Shown: positions 1 to 11,109 of the stretch, one piece after another
Layout: each line of letters starts with the position of its first letter
How positions within the stretch are numbered: position 1 is the stretch's first letter
From: Synchiropus splendidus
Taxonomy: Eukaryota > Chordata > Actinopteri > Syngnathiformes > Callionymidae
Assembly (NCBI RefSeq): GCF_027744825.2
Contig: NC_071342.1
Span: 21,358,501-21,422,500, forward strand
DNA length: 64,000 bases
Reading direction: 5' to 3'
Program-made: the position numbers and the translations under genes
Notes under the pieces: model-generated
What the model saw: the letters and a program-made list of their open reading frames with translations, nothing else
Database searches by the model: none
What the model was told of the DNA's origin: nothing

Positions 1-133
1 GTATTTGAATAATGAATTAGTTGAAAAGCTGAGACATTTCATTCAATAGATGAGTTGGTTTTATTCTGTGTACACAAAACCATGAGTTCACCCAGGAGGC
101 CACATCTCCAGGTGTGATGATGTCACTGCTGAC

Positions 134-280
134 CTGAGTCTCAACAAACAGTGGACAGAAAGTGGCGTCCTCATGGACGACAGAGCTGGCGATGAAGCGC
201 GCGCGCTTCAGGTTCCCTGTGCTGCTCTCCTCGCTCTGCTCCTCGGTCTGTCTTCTCCTCCACAGCTGGGCCTGCTGACT
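134..280 (-). CDS. Possible internal exon of an unidentified gene (left edge)
   Basis: On the minus strand an open frame runs through here and on to a stop at 17-19. It is preceded by a long polypyrimidine tract (about 290-340 on the plus strand is G-rich) and an AG near 281-282, which makes a good splice acceptor. A GTCAGC donor candidate lies at 128-133. The deduced peptide is charged and low in repeats, for example KRARFIASSVVHEDATFCPL. I do not recognise the family. A reversed AATAAA near 60-65 falls inside the longer open frame, which argues against the far end being coding. This could be a true exon of a gene running off the left edge or a chance open frame. Confidence 0.27.
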
Positions 281-448
281 CTTGGATGGATGAGAGAGTT
301 TTGAGGGGGTGGAGGGAGGGGGGCAGGAGGGGAGTAGAGTTACATTCCTTCCATCGGGCTGTGTGTCTGCCAACCAGGTCACTCCCAGTTCAGTCCCGGG
401 AAATTGGGAGGAGGAAATTTCTCAATGTGTCCACACTGGACACGGCTC

Positions 449-475
449 TGTGTGTGTGTGTGTGTGTGTGTGTGC
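449..475. repeat. (GT)n microsatellite
   Basis: Uninterrupted GT dinucleotide run of about 26 bp, read directly. Confidence 0.95.
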
Positions 476-597
476 AGATGAAACTGAGCCCCCAGTGTTG
501 TATGACTTCTATGTCATTTGATCACAAGTACATTGTGGCAAGATGGGTTTGTGCGTGATGCGTTCAGGGTGTGTGCTTCAACTGTACCTAACGCTTA

Positions 598-618
598 TTG
601 CTGCTGCTGCTGCTGCTG
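598..618. repeat. (CTG)n triplet run
   Basis: Seven consecutive CTG/GCT triplets directly upstream of the minisatellite and its GT run. Confidence 0.9.
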
Positions 619-1330
619 TGTGTGTGTCCTTGTATAGCTACACTTCTGGGGACCAAGTCTTGACAAACCACCTTTCTTGTGAGGACATTTTTGCTCACAT
701 GATTTAGAGGTTTAAAGGCTGGGGAAAGGGTTATGGCAATGGGAGGTCCTCGCAATAATACCAAAACGTGTGTGTGTGTGTGCGTGTGTCCTTGTACAGC
801 TATACTTGAACTAAGTATTGACAAACCACCATTCTTGTGAGGACATTTTGGCCTGTGCTCACAAAGTTTAGAGGTTTAAAGGCTGGGGAAAGGGTTATGG
901 CAATGGAAGGTCCTCACAAAAATAGGAAAACGTGTGTGTGTGTCCATGTATAGCTATACTTGAACTAAATATTGACAAACCACCGTTCTTGTGAGGACAT
1001 TTTGGCCTGTGCTCACATGATCTAGAGGTTTAAAGGCTGGGGAAAGGGTTATGGCAATGAGAGGTCCTCACAAAAATAGCAAAACAAGAGTGTGAATGTG
1101 TGTGTGTCTTTGTATAGCTACACTTCTGCGGCCCAGGTCTTGACAAACCATCATTCTTGTGAGGGTATTTTGGACTGTCCTCACAAGGTTTAATGTTTAT
1201 TATAATTGACTAGAAGTTTGGTTCAGAGTTAAACATTTGTTTTGGACGGTTGAGGATGAAAGGCTGTGGTGCGCATTATGTTAGTGAGAGGTCCCCACAA
1301 AAATGGAGAAAAACGACTGTGCGTGTGTGT
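618..1330. repeat. Tandem minisatellite, about 160-bp unit, four to five copies
   Basis: Four copies begin with a short GT run followed by CCTTGTATAGCTACACTT or a close variant, near 624, 785, 938 and 1102. Each continues with a TTGACAAACCACC block, a TTCTTGTGAGGACATTTT block, a GGCTGGGGAAAGGGTTATGG block and a GGTCCTCACAAAAATAG end. A fifth, more diverged copy ends near 1330. Related single copies lie at about 27800-28030 and 48720-48920, each also joined to a GT array. Confidence 0.85.
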
Positions 1331-2803
1331 GTCACCACGATCTGGAACGTCTATGTTCTCTGAACAGTGTTGAAACTGGGGCCACAAAGGAGATGGGTTC
1401 ACTTCCCTCACTGCGGATTTGCTGTTACACCCGTCAAACACTCAACACTCTCATCCAGGCTTTGGTTGCTGCTGAAGCAAAGAAGCCCACAAACCTCCAG
1501 TATTTGAGGTCAACCCTCCAGCATGTGTTGGGGTCACGCCCCCAGTCAGACAAGCCCTAAAACCATCTCCTGGATCGACACATAAGGGCCCATGTGTGGC
1601 TCCAAAGAAAGGCTTGAGAACGTAGACTGGCTGGGGCTGGAGATATAGGTCAGTGTGTTTCAGGTTCTTAGCTCAAGACCTGCAGGGGTGACACCGGTCT
1701 AGGCCATATGTGGAGCTATATATGGAACCATAAAGTCTGTTCTCTTGGACAAACCCAGCGGTCACAGGTTAGATTTGCCAGGAGCCCCTCAGTGGATCAG
1801 CATGGAAGTACCAAACACCTTCCTTTGCTCAAGTCTTTTGAGTCCAGCATGGAGCATCTGCCAGGCCTGAGCTGCTGGGACTCACTATCAGCCATGTCAC
1901 GTGTTCGGCGCCCGCAAATGTGAGTCAAAAGTTTTTATTTGTTGTCGCCAGTTTAACACTTCAGCACTTGAGACTAACATGGCTCTTAGCCTACGCAAAC
2001 ATTGGGGAGTTTAGAAAGTGCAGTCGCCCCCTGGAGGTCAACAACTGAAGTCATGACTGATGACTGACATGATCTGCTGCTTTCGGCTCCATCCTGGCCT
2101 TCAACTCTGACTGCACCAAAGTTGGGAGAGACGTTCCTGTCCGCAGTGCTTGTTCCTGTTGTCAGGGGCTCAGAGTTTCCGTCCCAGTCTGACGGTTTGT
2201 CCACTCTACTCGAACCGTGGAATATTTATCTGGATTCACGACGATGTACTTGAGTGGCAGCATTGGTTTGAAGACACTGAAGAGTCAAACATTCAAACCC
2301 TCCATCAGGGTTAACTGAAGCAGCAGAGTCTGTGACACATCACTTGTTGACTGGCAGGGGAACCCGTCACGGCTCCTGCTACCACCAGCGCCCGGGTTGT
2401 TCATTAAATATAGTCCGGCTGAGCTTCCTGCCATGACTCAGCGCGGACCTCGTCCTAGTATTCAGCCGGCGTCATTCCTCCGCTTGACCCTGACTCCAGT
2501 TTATCATCGTGGGAAGTGTTCAGAGCAGATGGAGCAGGTTCAACTGAGTTCATCAGCCGGGGCAGGCTGGGCCGCTGGTCACACCGCCAGAGGGGCCTTG
2601 TGAGGACCGACCCGGCTCCAGGATGTCCCCTAGTGAAGGCAGCAATTATCACATCTAGACTTGACTCGGGACTCAAGAGCCCAAGTCAGAGCGATGGGGA
2701 GACCATTTTAAATGGCACCACACTGACGCAACAGCACCATCTAGTGGTGGCGTTAGTGAATGACTTGCCACTACTGATGACGAACCATCCTGTGGTCTTA
2801 GTC

Positions 2804-3343
2804 CAGACTTGGGCAAAGTGCGGCCCGGGGGCCATATGCGGCCTGTATTTTCGTGGCCCTTTTGACGTCAGACTAAAACTATAACTGATATGTTGTAATT
2901 TTTCTGTTGTTTTTTTTTGTTTGTTTTAGTCGCCACCACCACCACCACTTCGTCAGTAAATATATAAATATAAATATATATTCTTTTCATTGGCCATTTT
3001 TGTGTGTTTTTGTTGTTCCTCAAAATACATTGAAGCAATATTGACAATATATTTTGAAATAAATTGCCTTTTTATTTTGAACGTCTGGTCCACAGTATTA
3101 TATTCAAATTAAATGTGTATAAAGTGAAATATTTCAACATGTTTCATGGCATATTTACACTTCTTAACATCCTTACTAACATTTAATCTTTTTACATTCA
3201 TTTTGTCCCTGTTACTTAAGTATATATTTTGTATATTTTGATGTCATGTTTTGTTGTCATTGCTGTCTTTTTTTGATGGTGGCCCCTCACAAGCGTTACA
3301 GTTCCTAATGTGGCCCTTTAGGAAATTGAATTGCCCACCTTTG
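2804..3343. mobile_element. Non-autonomous hAT-type DNA transposon, copy 1
   Basis: The element starts CAGACTTGGGCA and ends TGCCCACCTTTG, imperfect terminal inverted repeats of about 12 bp. It is flanked by a perfect 8-bp direct repeat TCTTAGTC at 2796-2803 and 3344-3351, the length expected for hAT target-site duplications. It has no transposase frame. The interior is AT-rich, with CGGCC-rich ends (GTGCGGCCC...ATGTGGCCC). A second copy of the family is at 47959-48448. Confidence 0.85.
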
Positions 3344-3828
3344 TCTTAGTCTATTTTAAATATTTGGGGGAGAAAATTAATAATGTAGTAAACGCAAAAT
3401 ATTGTTTTAAAATTGACAAATATCACTACAAGACAAAGACGTTGTTGTCCAGCATTAAATGACAGAAAAATCCCCTCGTCTTTGTCACTGGCCAAAATTA
3501 ATTTTCTGGTTGACCCTGGATTTTATTTTTCATTCAAATTAATTAAAAATATTTTTCTCCACATGATCCCCATAATTATTTACTGTGCATTTTGTGTAGT
3601 ATTTATCAATTGTGCTGAATCGTTCAAAATATATTGAGAAAAAATATAAAAATATAAATATATAAATGTTAGCCATTTTCACAGTCCATCTATTATTATT
3701 ATTGTTGTTGTTGTTTTTGTTATTATTATTGATATTTTTAATGAATATACTACACAGACACAACATTTTTTGTATTCAGTGTTGTGTTTTTCATTAAAAA
3801 AAAATTCACGTCGAAAACATGGTGCCTG

Positions 3829-3856
3829 TATTTATTTATTTATTTATTTATTTATT
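3829..3856. repeat. (TTTA)n tetranucleotide repeat
   Basis: About seven TTTA units in a row, read directly. Confidence 0.9.
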
Positions 3857-6322
3857 CTTCACATAAAAATGGTCATGTTCCTAACTCTTCCCCCTCACAT
3901 GAGTCACACAGCTCCTCTGTCACAGACATTTACTGTAGAAATCAATGGAGAAAGAGTGGAGGCTTGATTTCAAGCTGATGACCTTTGACCCCTCCCTCAG
4001 GACAGTAACTGACAACTGTGACTGACAAACCAAACAATCCCAGGTTTGTTTGAACACTGAGGCTGATTTATTCTTAGATTCCTACATACAGATATATATA
4101 CACTGTGAAACCAGGTCTCCCAGTCTGCATGATAAAACCATTGTGAGGGGCCATCACATGACAAATATGTTCATAATTCATGAGGGTATTGAGGTAGAAA
4201 AACACTATACAAATGGTTATTGATGAAGACACAATGGTTAAGTGTTTAACAACAAAATATTAAACAACATTTCACAAGGAAGACGTTAAAGAATAAGACA
4301 GTGATTTGAACAATAATAAATAAATAGAAATTAACGCTCATTTATCTTCAATTTTTTACACAAAAGTTTTTTTTCTGTTCTGGTCCTATTACTGCAAAAT
4401 ATTGCCGTGGTGTTTTTCAGTCAGTAAATTCTCCAAAAATAGTAAAATTATATTTACACTTGTATGAAAATATTTAGATAAATATGGTTCAATATTAAAC
4501 TAAATCAAGGTCAAAGTGACTTTTTAAATCATACGGACATGGACTCATGTGATCTTAAACAGCAACACAACACAGCAAATAAAAGTTTACGATCAGAAAT
4601 CTGCAGCTGTGTTTGCCTTCCAATGAAAACAGATGCATCTCTCTGGATTATCACCCAGTAAAAATATTAATAACTGAGCTGAAGAGAAAAATAAAATCAT
4701 TTATACTATACAGGAGTCTTAAAAATGTTGATATAATAATATGTGGAAGACATTTTTCATTCTAATGTGAAACAGTGTGGACGGCGACAAAGTAATTGTA
4801 CTGCTTAAGTACATTTTCAAGTATCTGTAGTTTCATTTTGGGGAGCAAACTTTCAGTCTGGCACATGTCACAGCCAAAGTACTTTACTGTGCATCAGGAA
4901 ATTCTTTATTGTTTGAAAGTAACTGGACAACAACAGCCATTCATTTCATCCACATCCACCAGTCCCTGAGCCGCTGCTGTCTGCTGCGCTGGGGTTACAG
5001 GAGGGAGCCATCGTGACTCTCCACTGCAGTACTGATGCCCACATATTCATTTGTGAGGTGAAAGGAAAGATTGGGTGATCTTCTTCGTCACTCACTTGAC
5101 TCACTTTGACTGGAACATTGATGATTCTCTACTATTCCGAGGCCTCTACAAAAGCCCTTGGAGACAGTACAGTCGGTTATGGAAGCAGGACACGCCGATG
5201 GGTGCGCAGATAGAAATGGATGGATTTGGGGCTCAGCCGTGCATCACTCTGATGACCCTGATGACCCGACATCCAGGACTCCAACTGGCACTGTAAACCG
5301 CTCCTGAGGTTGGGACGGTCCAGTGAAATATAAAAGTGACTGTCCGCTCGGCGAGTCTGTTGAGAAGCCCTCCAGTCTTTCCATGTGAGATAAGACCGGT
5401 CTGCAACATGAGGCCGGGAAACCTCCTGCTGCGGCTGCTTTCTTCAGCTCGCTAACCTGGGAGGTCCGGTCTCAGAATCAGAACCACTGTGTTTGGGCTT
5501 CAGTTTGATGTAAGAGGCAGGAGTGACACCCTTCAGTGACATGGCTGGATGGGTGGTGGGTTTCTGTGAGGACAAAAGCTCCTGGATTTCTTCATGAATA
5601 TTGCGATCGAACAGACTGAGTTCACGTTCCTCGACCGAAGCCCCTGTTGGACGTAACGTCGGTAAAATAAAAGAATCACGAGGAAGCGTCTGTTAGTGGC
5701 CGATAACCGATATAAATGAGTGCAACCGATTCCATCCTGATTGAAGCTGCGCTGTTTGTTTAGCGTTAGCAGAGCGCTCCACCAACCAATCAGCTGAGTC
5801 GTAAACAGAGGGCTGAACAAACGTCCCGCTGATGTGGAGACCATCAGCCTAAACTCAATTACAGCAGCATCCAAACTGATGCAAACAAATGAGCTAATTC
5901 GATTTCGGTGCTTGTTGTGGCTAACTGCTGGTTAGCTTGTTAGCATAACTCATAGATCCTCTGGACGTGGTTCGTATCAACGGATCTTCTGTGATCTTCT
6001 GAGCGATGTTGCATCACATGAACTCATATGAATATATGAATTACCTTCCATCATGTTCAGACTGAACACCACGACTGACCTCAAATAACCTCCAGCATCC
6101 TCAACTACCTCCATTTAAAAATGTTGTTATTCAAAATTCACAAAAACAAATCTTCAAAGGGGAGCAGGAGTTATGGGACTTTGATGTCAGGAAGGATGGG
6201 ATGCAGGACATCAATGATTTTTCTGTCTGAGTCTGAGAAAGTCTGAGGAAAAAAAAAGAAGACAGTTGATAAAGAGGCTCTTGGGGAGGGGGGGTTGAGG
6301 TTTCGGGGCCAAACAGCCACGC

Positions 6323-6330
6323 TATAAAAG
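6323..6330 (+). promoter_or_regulatory. TATA-box-like sequence upstream of prop1
   Basis: TATAAAAG in a GC-richer patch. If active on the plus strand, transcription would start near 6355 and could reach the 7013 splice acceptor as a 5' leader exon. There is no direct evidence of use. Confidence 0.2.
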
Positions 6331-7012
6331 TTCCTGCCAACTGAAGTCAGTTTTGTGATCATTTATGGGACCGTTTATATATGTAGGCAGATGAGTCATC
6401 AAAGCAAACTTCCATTAAGAGATGGAGATCACAGATGGAAATAAGAAATTACTTAATTTCACATATATATATTTAAAGAAAAATATGTTTACTGTTTCAT
6501 ATATTTTATATATAATGGATAATGGAATTAAAATGCGTTACACACATGAATTTCATTTTTCAATTTTATATTTATCCAGTCAGGACATTTTCTAAAAAAA
6601 AGGTTAGAAAAAGTTGAATGTTTCAAAAAATAAATACAATTTTAAAAAAGTCTGAAAAAAAAAGAAATGTGTAAAAACGGTGATCATTGAAGTATATAGT
6701 AAAACAACAAACAATACAAAAATAAAACATTTATGAGCACAAAATAATTGTGTATCTGTTATTAAATTCAAACGTATTTAGACATTGCAAATTACAGTAA
6801 AATGGAAATGACAACATTTGATTGTTAAAATACATTTAAAAAAAATTAAAAACAGGGAAATAAGTAGTTTGAATAATAAAAGAATACATGTGATTCAACG
6901 GAGAGTATTGTTTTTCGTTTTTTAATATTCACTCATCATTCAAACATACAGTCTGAGACAGGAATATGGAAAAGTGCATGTGTGAATCGTAGTATTTTTT
7001 TATCCTCTGCAG

Positions 7013-7079
7013 ATGGACTCCAAGATGTCTCCATCAGTTGCATTCCAGGATGTTCTGGTGGCAGACACACCTCCTGCAG
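7013..7079 (+). CDS. prop1: Candidate alternative or leader exon of prop1
   Basis: A pyrimidine-rich acceptor ending CTGCAG sits immediately before ATG at 7013, and a strong donor G|GTGAGG follows at 7080. The 67-nt exon is open in the ATG frame (MDSKMSPSVAF...ADTPPA) and ends in phase 1, the same phase as the main prop1 exon 1, so it could splice in frame to the homeobox exon at 8802. The peptide does not resemble PROP1. The neighbouring exon at 7149 fits better, so this may be an alternative first exon, a 5' UTR exon or chance. Confidence 0.3.
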
Positions 7080-7148
7080 GTGAGGTGGAGGGGAGGTGGG
7101 ACCTCCACCGGAGCTTAAATATCCCCAGCAACATGCAGACAGGCAGCC

Positions 7149-7242
7149 ATGGCCCAGATGAAGCTCCTGGAGGACGTGGTGAGGAGCCAGCAGGAGTTTG
7201 AAGAACTTTACTCAGACATGGCGACTGTCAGCTCCAGCGCAG
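7149..7242 (+). CDS. prop1: prop1 coding exon 1
   Basis: The ATG in GCCATGG context opens a 94-nt frame ending AG|GTGAGC (phase 1). The deduced end, MATVSSSA, resembles TTTVDSSA at the same point in human PROP1, which is why this exon is preferred over the one at 7013. Confidence 0.75.
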
Positions 7243-9978
7243 GTGAGCCCAAAAACATATACATTTTTTCTTACAGACAAGAATGAATCTTAATTTGCAC
7301 GAACATTAGACAGCAATGCATTTATATTTTAAGCGCTTTAAAAATGTCAAAACTCAATAAACAATAACAGTCAGACCTATTTATAGTTAGAAGTAAATTA
7401 CTTCAATTTGAATCAGATATTGTTGGTTTTTTAAAACGCTCAATATATAACTGCAATAAAGTCGACACTGGTGGGCGAAGGGAGCTCAACGTCTTGGTCA
7501 AGGTGCGCATGAACACCTCCACAGTGAGATGTCACAGGGAGTTTGAGGGATTCGGGATTGAACTAGCAACTTCCGGATGTGACTTGTCCATTGTGCCTCT
7601 CGAGTCCCGTGTAGAAGCCTCCAATAAGAGCGCCGGAGTCTTGCTTCAGGGCGTGATAGTGCCTATCATGAGCGGTTTAAGAGCTGCTTGCTCAAGGGCA
7701 CATGATCACAGGGGTTCAACCAGGAACTGACTGTTGATGTGCAGAGTGCCTTGCTCTTACCCTGACAATTACTTCCTCACCTGGAGAAATATTTCCTGCC
7801 TTGCTATAAAGCACATCGGCCGATTGATAGATTTCTCCAGGTGTATTGGAAGCTCGCCTTGCTCAAAGGCTCTTTCGCATTTCTGAGGAACCCCAGGATT
7901 CAACCCTCCTGGTCACCATGTGACCAGCAGAGTCATGACAGACACTTGGGAGTTGGGGTTTCACATCTGCCTTTAGGGTACTGTAGATGTCTGGAATTCA
8001 ACCTGCAACCTTTTCACCAACCACTTAGTCTCTGAAGAAATAGATGGCAGTCGACGGGGGAATAGAAGTGTTACCATATTCTATTAAGATGCATCTTGAA
8101 TTTTTAATTCGCAATACAAACAGGAAGCGTCAGTGTTGCTCAATGGCACTTAGGAATTCAGTCTCACTAGCACAAGAGCAGAGTGGGATTTGCACCTGCA
8201 ACTTCCTGCAGCCCACCTCCTCATTGCTAGCTAGCCACAAACTCTGAAATATAAAAGTTGGTAGACAAGACTCAAACCCATATCTGCTGCTATGTACTTG
8301 CTCAAAGGCACATGAAGTGAAACCAGCAACTTGTGTGACTATCACTTGAGGAAATAAACTCCGAAAGCTCGAGGTCGAGGCAGACGGTGTCCTGCTCAAG
8401 AGCCTTTTAGCACTGATCTTGTGAGATGAGGAATTCAACTAGCAACTTTTAAAACACAATGTGCAAAGGAAAAAGATCCTGAACTAACATTGAAATTACG
8501 GGGGTTTTATGTGTCTTGCTCACTTCTTCATTCATTGGCGAACAATGCTACACCCAGTTCCCAGGATTGAACCAGCAACCCTTTTGTGAACAAACATGCA
8601 GATTCTCCAGCAGCTGCTTTTTGGCAGATTAGTCATTAGCTGGCAGTAATCTGGTTCAAATCCCTGCAGTTGTGCGGCAGGTTTCTCACGACAGCTCAAG
8701 TTCCCTGCAGTGAGTGGGAACACGGCGGCGCTTTAATCCGCCTCCATTTGGGGAATTGCACCATCGCACAGGAGGAACTCAACTGTGCTCTCTCTCACCA
8801 GACATCAGCGACTCGCTGAGGGGGCCCGCTCAGTGCGGGGCCTCCGTGCCGACGGAGGTCAGCGGGCGCGGGCGGACGTCGCCCTCTAGGAGGCGCCACC
8901 GAACCACCTTCAGCCACCGGCAGCTGGAGCAGCTGGAGGCAGCCTTCACTCAGAACCAGTACCCCGACATCTACTTCAGGGAGGAGCTGGCCCGCCTCAC
9001 CAAGCTCAACGAGGCTCGCATACAGGTGCGCAGCCCTGTGACAAATTGTGTTTTATAATGTATACTACAATATACAATCTATAAATACACAAGTGATATG
9101 AAAAATACTAGATTAAATACTTACAAAAAAAAAACACATTTTAAATAAAAGCAAAAATGCAAAGAGAAACAAATGAAAAAAAAAATGAAATACATGACCC
9201 CAAAAAGTGCGAGAAATTAATCAGATTTATCAAAATTCATACACTACTATATCAGATATAGAAAAGCAAAACTTTAATTTTAATAGAAACATTTTACATA
9301 GTCTGTTTTTATTACATAACTGATACTTTCAATAACTAAAATGTAATTGAAAAGCAAAATAATCGGAAACAAAATATATTTCAAGTGAAAATAAATGTTG
9401 GAAACTTAAGAGAACTCGCAAAAAATAAATATTAAAAAGTAACGTAATTTAAAGCACTGAAAGAAAGTACATCCCATATATTTTCTTTTAGTTCTTCGGG
9501 CACCTATAAATAAATACACAAACAGAATCCTCCAAAACCCGGTCCCAGTCAAAGATTATCCAGAACAACAACAGTTCTCTGACTCAGCTCTTCCACTGCG
9601 TCTCCGCAGGTTTGGTTCCAGAACCGACGAGCGAAGCAGAGGAAGAGCGAGCGGGCCTCCCACCACGCCCCCCCGGCGCCAGGTGTGGTGTCGGGCCACT
9701 TGCCACGGCTGGGCGGGATGCAGCTCCCACCGAGCATCGCCTGCCAGTACTACTCCCCCCCGCTGGCCCACATCCCCCACCTCACCCAGGTGCTGCCCGC
9801 CGGAGTCTACTCCCACCACCCAAGTCCGGCAGGCCAGTTCCCCTGCCACGGCGTCCCACCGCAGCCCGTCCAGCACCAGCACGAGGACTGGTACAGCCAC
9901 CTGAGGAGCAACATGAGCACCCCGGTCTTCTCCCTCACCACCATGCAGAGCCTGGACCCTAACGCACACTGGAGCTGA
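7149..9978 (+). CDS. prop1: prop1, paired-like homeobox transcription factor (3 coding exons)
   Basis: Coding exons 7149-7242, 8802-9025 and 9610-9978 join in frame to 228 aa; human PROP1 is 226 aa. The homeodomain occupies about residues 61-120: it opens [20 protein letters not shown] and has [11 protein letters not shown] in the third helix, with Gln at homeodomain position 50 and Asn at 51. The C-terminus keeps the PROP1-like EDWYSHLR motif and ends in HWS, like the SWN end of human PROP1. Intron phases 1 and 0 match the human gene, whose introns follow c.109 and c.342. PROP1 is a nuclear activator and repressor acting on paired palindromic TAAT sites; it specifies the pituitary Pit1 lineages. 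The first exon is the least certain part. The gene ends tail to tail with mcfd2. Confidence 0.9.
7243..8801 (+). other. prop1 intron 1 with degenerate tRNA-like repeat array
   Basis: A 1.56-kb intron. From about 7490 to 8600 it is a succession of diverged units pairing a CTTGCTCAAGGGCACAT-like block with a GGATTGAACCAGCAACC-like block. The second block, reverse complemented, resembles a tRNA T-arm / box B (GGTTCAATCC). See the repeat entry. Confidence 0.75.
7490..8600 (-). repeat. Degenerate tandem tRNA/SINE-like units
   Basis: Blocks related to TTGCTCAAGGGCAC occur near 7495, 7689, 7750, 7857, 8135, 8299, 8392 and 8516. Blocks related to GATTCAACCAGCAACTT occur near 7556, 7712, 7897, 7995, 8188, 8318, 8430 and 8563. 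Read on the minus strand, the second block gives GGTTGCTGGTTCAATCC, close to the RNA polymerase III box B consensus. The units are too diverged for firm boundaries. Confidence 0.6.
8802..9025 (+). CDS. prop1: prop1 coding exon 2 (first two-thirds of homeodomain)
   Basis: The acceptor CTCTCACCAG precedes 8802 and the donor CAG|GTGCGC follows 9025. The 224 nt enter in phase 1 and leave in phase 0 after ...EARIQ, the usual paired-like intron position before VWFQNRR. Confidence 0.95.
9026..9609 (+). other. prop1 intron 2
   Basis: 584-bp AT-rich intron with many A runs and no recognisable element. Confidence 0.85.
9610..9978 (+). CDS. prop1: prop1 coding exon 3 (recognition helix and C-terminal activation region)
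   Basis: The acceptor CTCCGCAG precedes 9610. It encodes [17 protein letters not shown], then a Pro/His/Gln-rich tail, and stops at 9976-9978. The tail is rich in Pro and Tyr, like the human transactivation domain. Confidence 0.95.
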   Translation, partial: VWFQNRRAKQRKSERASHHAPPAPGVVSGHLPRLGGMQLPPSIACQYYSPPLAHIPHLTQVLPAGVYSHHPSPAGQFPCHGVPPQPVQHQHEDWYSHLRSNMSTPVFSLTTMQSLDPNAHWS

Positions 9979-10011
9979 ACATGTTTTCAACAAAACAGGC
10001 CACTCTTTGTA

Positions 10012-10017
10012 AATAAA
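10012..10017 (+). terminator. prop1 poly(A) signal
   Basis: AATAAA 34 bp after the prop1 stop codon. This would give a very short 3' UTR; other AATAAA copies lie further on (for example near 10720). Confidence 0.6.
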
Positions 10018-11109
10018 ATCTCATTTTTCATGAATCGTGAGGGGCTCAATGGTGATGCATTCAAGGACCTACCAATAAGAAACACAAGTTGCTGAACATA
10101 AGGTTTAATGATGTTGACAACAAAAGTGAAGAATCAACACTGACTGGCAAAAATACATCTGTAAGAAACTGTACATTCATCGAGCTTCTTCACGTGGAAC
10201 TCCAACATCAGAAAGGCAGCGGATGAGCGAAAGCAGACCACTTCAAGTTTCAACTTTCCAGTGACTGGGAGGGAGACGTACATTCAGAGTCAGCTGACGG
10301 AACCATGTGACCATGTGTGCTTGTTGCTGCAGTGAGGCCCACGGTTGTCAGGTCCAGGCAACAGAAGAGCTTCCACCCTCCATTGATTCAGTTTAAAATA
10401 ATAAATACTTCACGGGGTGGCAGCCACAACCGAGCAAAAATAAGTAAATGATAGACAAGTAAATGCATTAAAAAGAAGGAAAAAAAAAAATCAGGGAATC
10501 TACTGTAACGGTTTTTGGGAAGAGCTTTAGCCACCGAGTGAAAAATACAGTTCTGTAACCACAATTTATATATCTATATATAGAAAAATATTTAAAATAT
10601 GTATTTTTAACTATTTAGTGCCAAAGCTTTCACTGTGACAAACTCAAATTGTGTTGTATTTAGCATTTTTTATAGATAATGTACTCTATTTTTATCTTTT
10701 GTCATTTTTCTCAAGTGAATAAAAGAAATAAAAAGATCGACCAGATAAGCTGAATTAAATAATTGATATATAAAATGTGTTTTTTCGATGATTGAAATAA
10801 ACTCAATTAAAATGATTTCCATATTTCTCATCCTTTACTTAAACAACATGCTGTCACTCAGTTTCTATTTATATAAAATAAATGTAATATTAAATAATGT
10901 CCCATGAAACTACTAAATAATATAAAAGGATATTTTTAATAATAACAATATAATTAACTTAATTAAATAAAGCAAATCTAACCATTTTCATTGGGAATCA
11001 GTTGTGATTTTCTGATCTGAAAACATTCATTTGCACCGACCTCTGCCTTCTCTGGCAGTGTAACTGCTTATCTGCCGTCACATGACCTGATCCACCTCAG
11101 AGGGCGCTC
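10018..11109. other. Convergent 3' interval between prop1 and mcfd2
   Basis: AT-rich, no exon. It probably contains the mcfd2 3' UTR on the minus strand. An ATTAAA variant poly(A) signal reads on the minus strand at 10104-10109, which would give a UTR of about 1 kb; this end is a guess. Confidence 0.45.

Larger units (their letters stand above)
383..2795. other. Intergenic, repeat-rich
   Basis: No coding exon is supported. It holds a (GT)n tract, a CTG run and the four-copy minisatellite described separately. From about 1320 to 2795 I see unique-looking sequence without a recognisable gene; short open frames here lack splice signals and protein-like composition. Confidence 0.5.
3352..7012. 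other. Intergenic AT-rich stretch upstream of prop1
   Basis: Mostly AT-rich sequence with short A/T runs and a TTTA repeat. No exon is supported. Two isolated TATA-like boxes occur (TATAAAAG at 5329-5336 and 6323-6330). The second is 0.7-0.8 kb upstream of the prop1 first-exon candidates. Confidence 0.5.

Noticed and set aside
4080..4110. Short AT-rich ATATATATAC runs as origins or promoters
   Set aside because: Common AT-rich background in this interval, no supporting motif.
9556..9993. 145-codon frame antisense to prop1 exon 3
   Set aside because: A shadow of GC-rich homeobox coding sequence; the plus strand clearly encodes PROP1.
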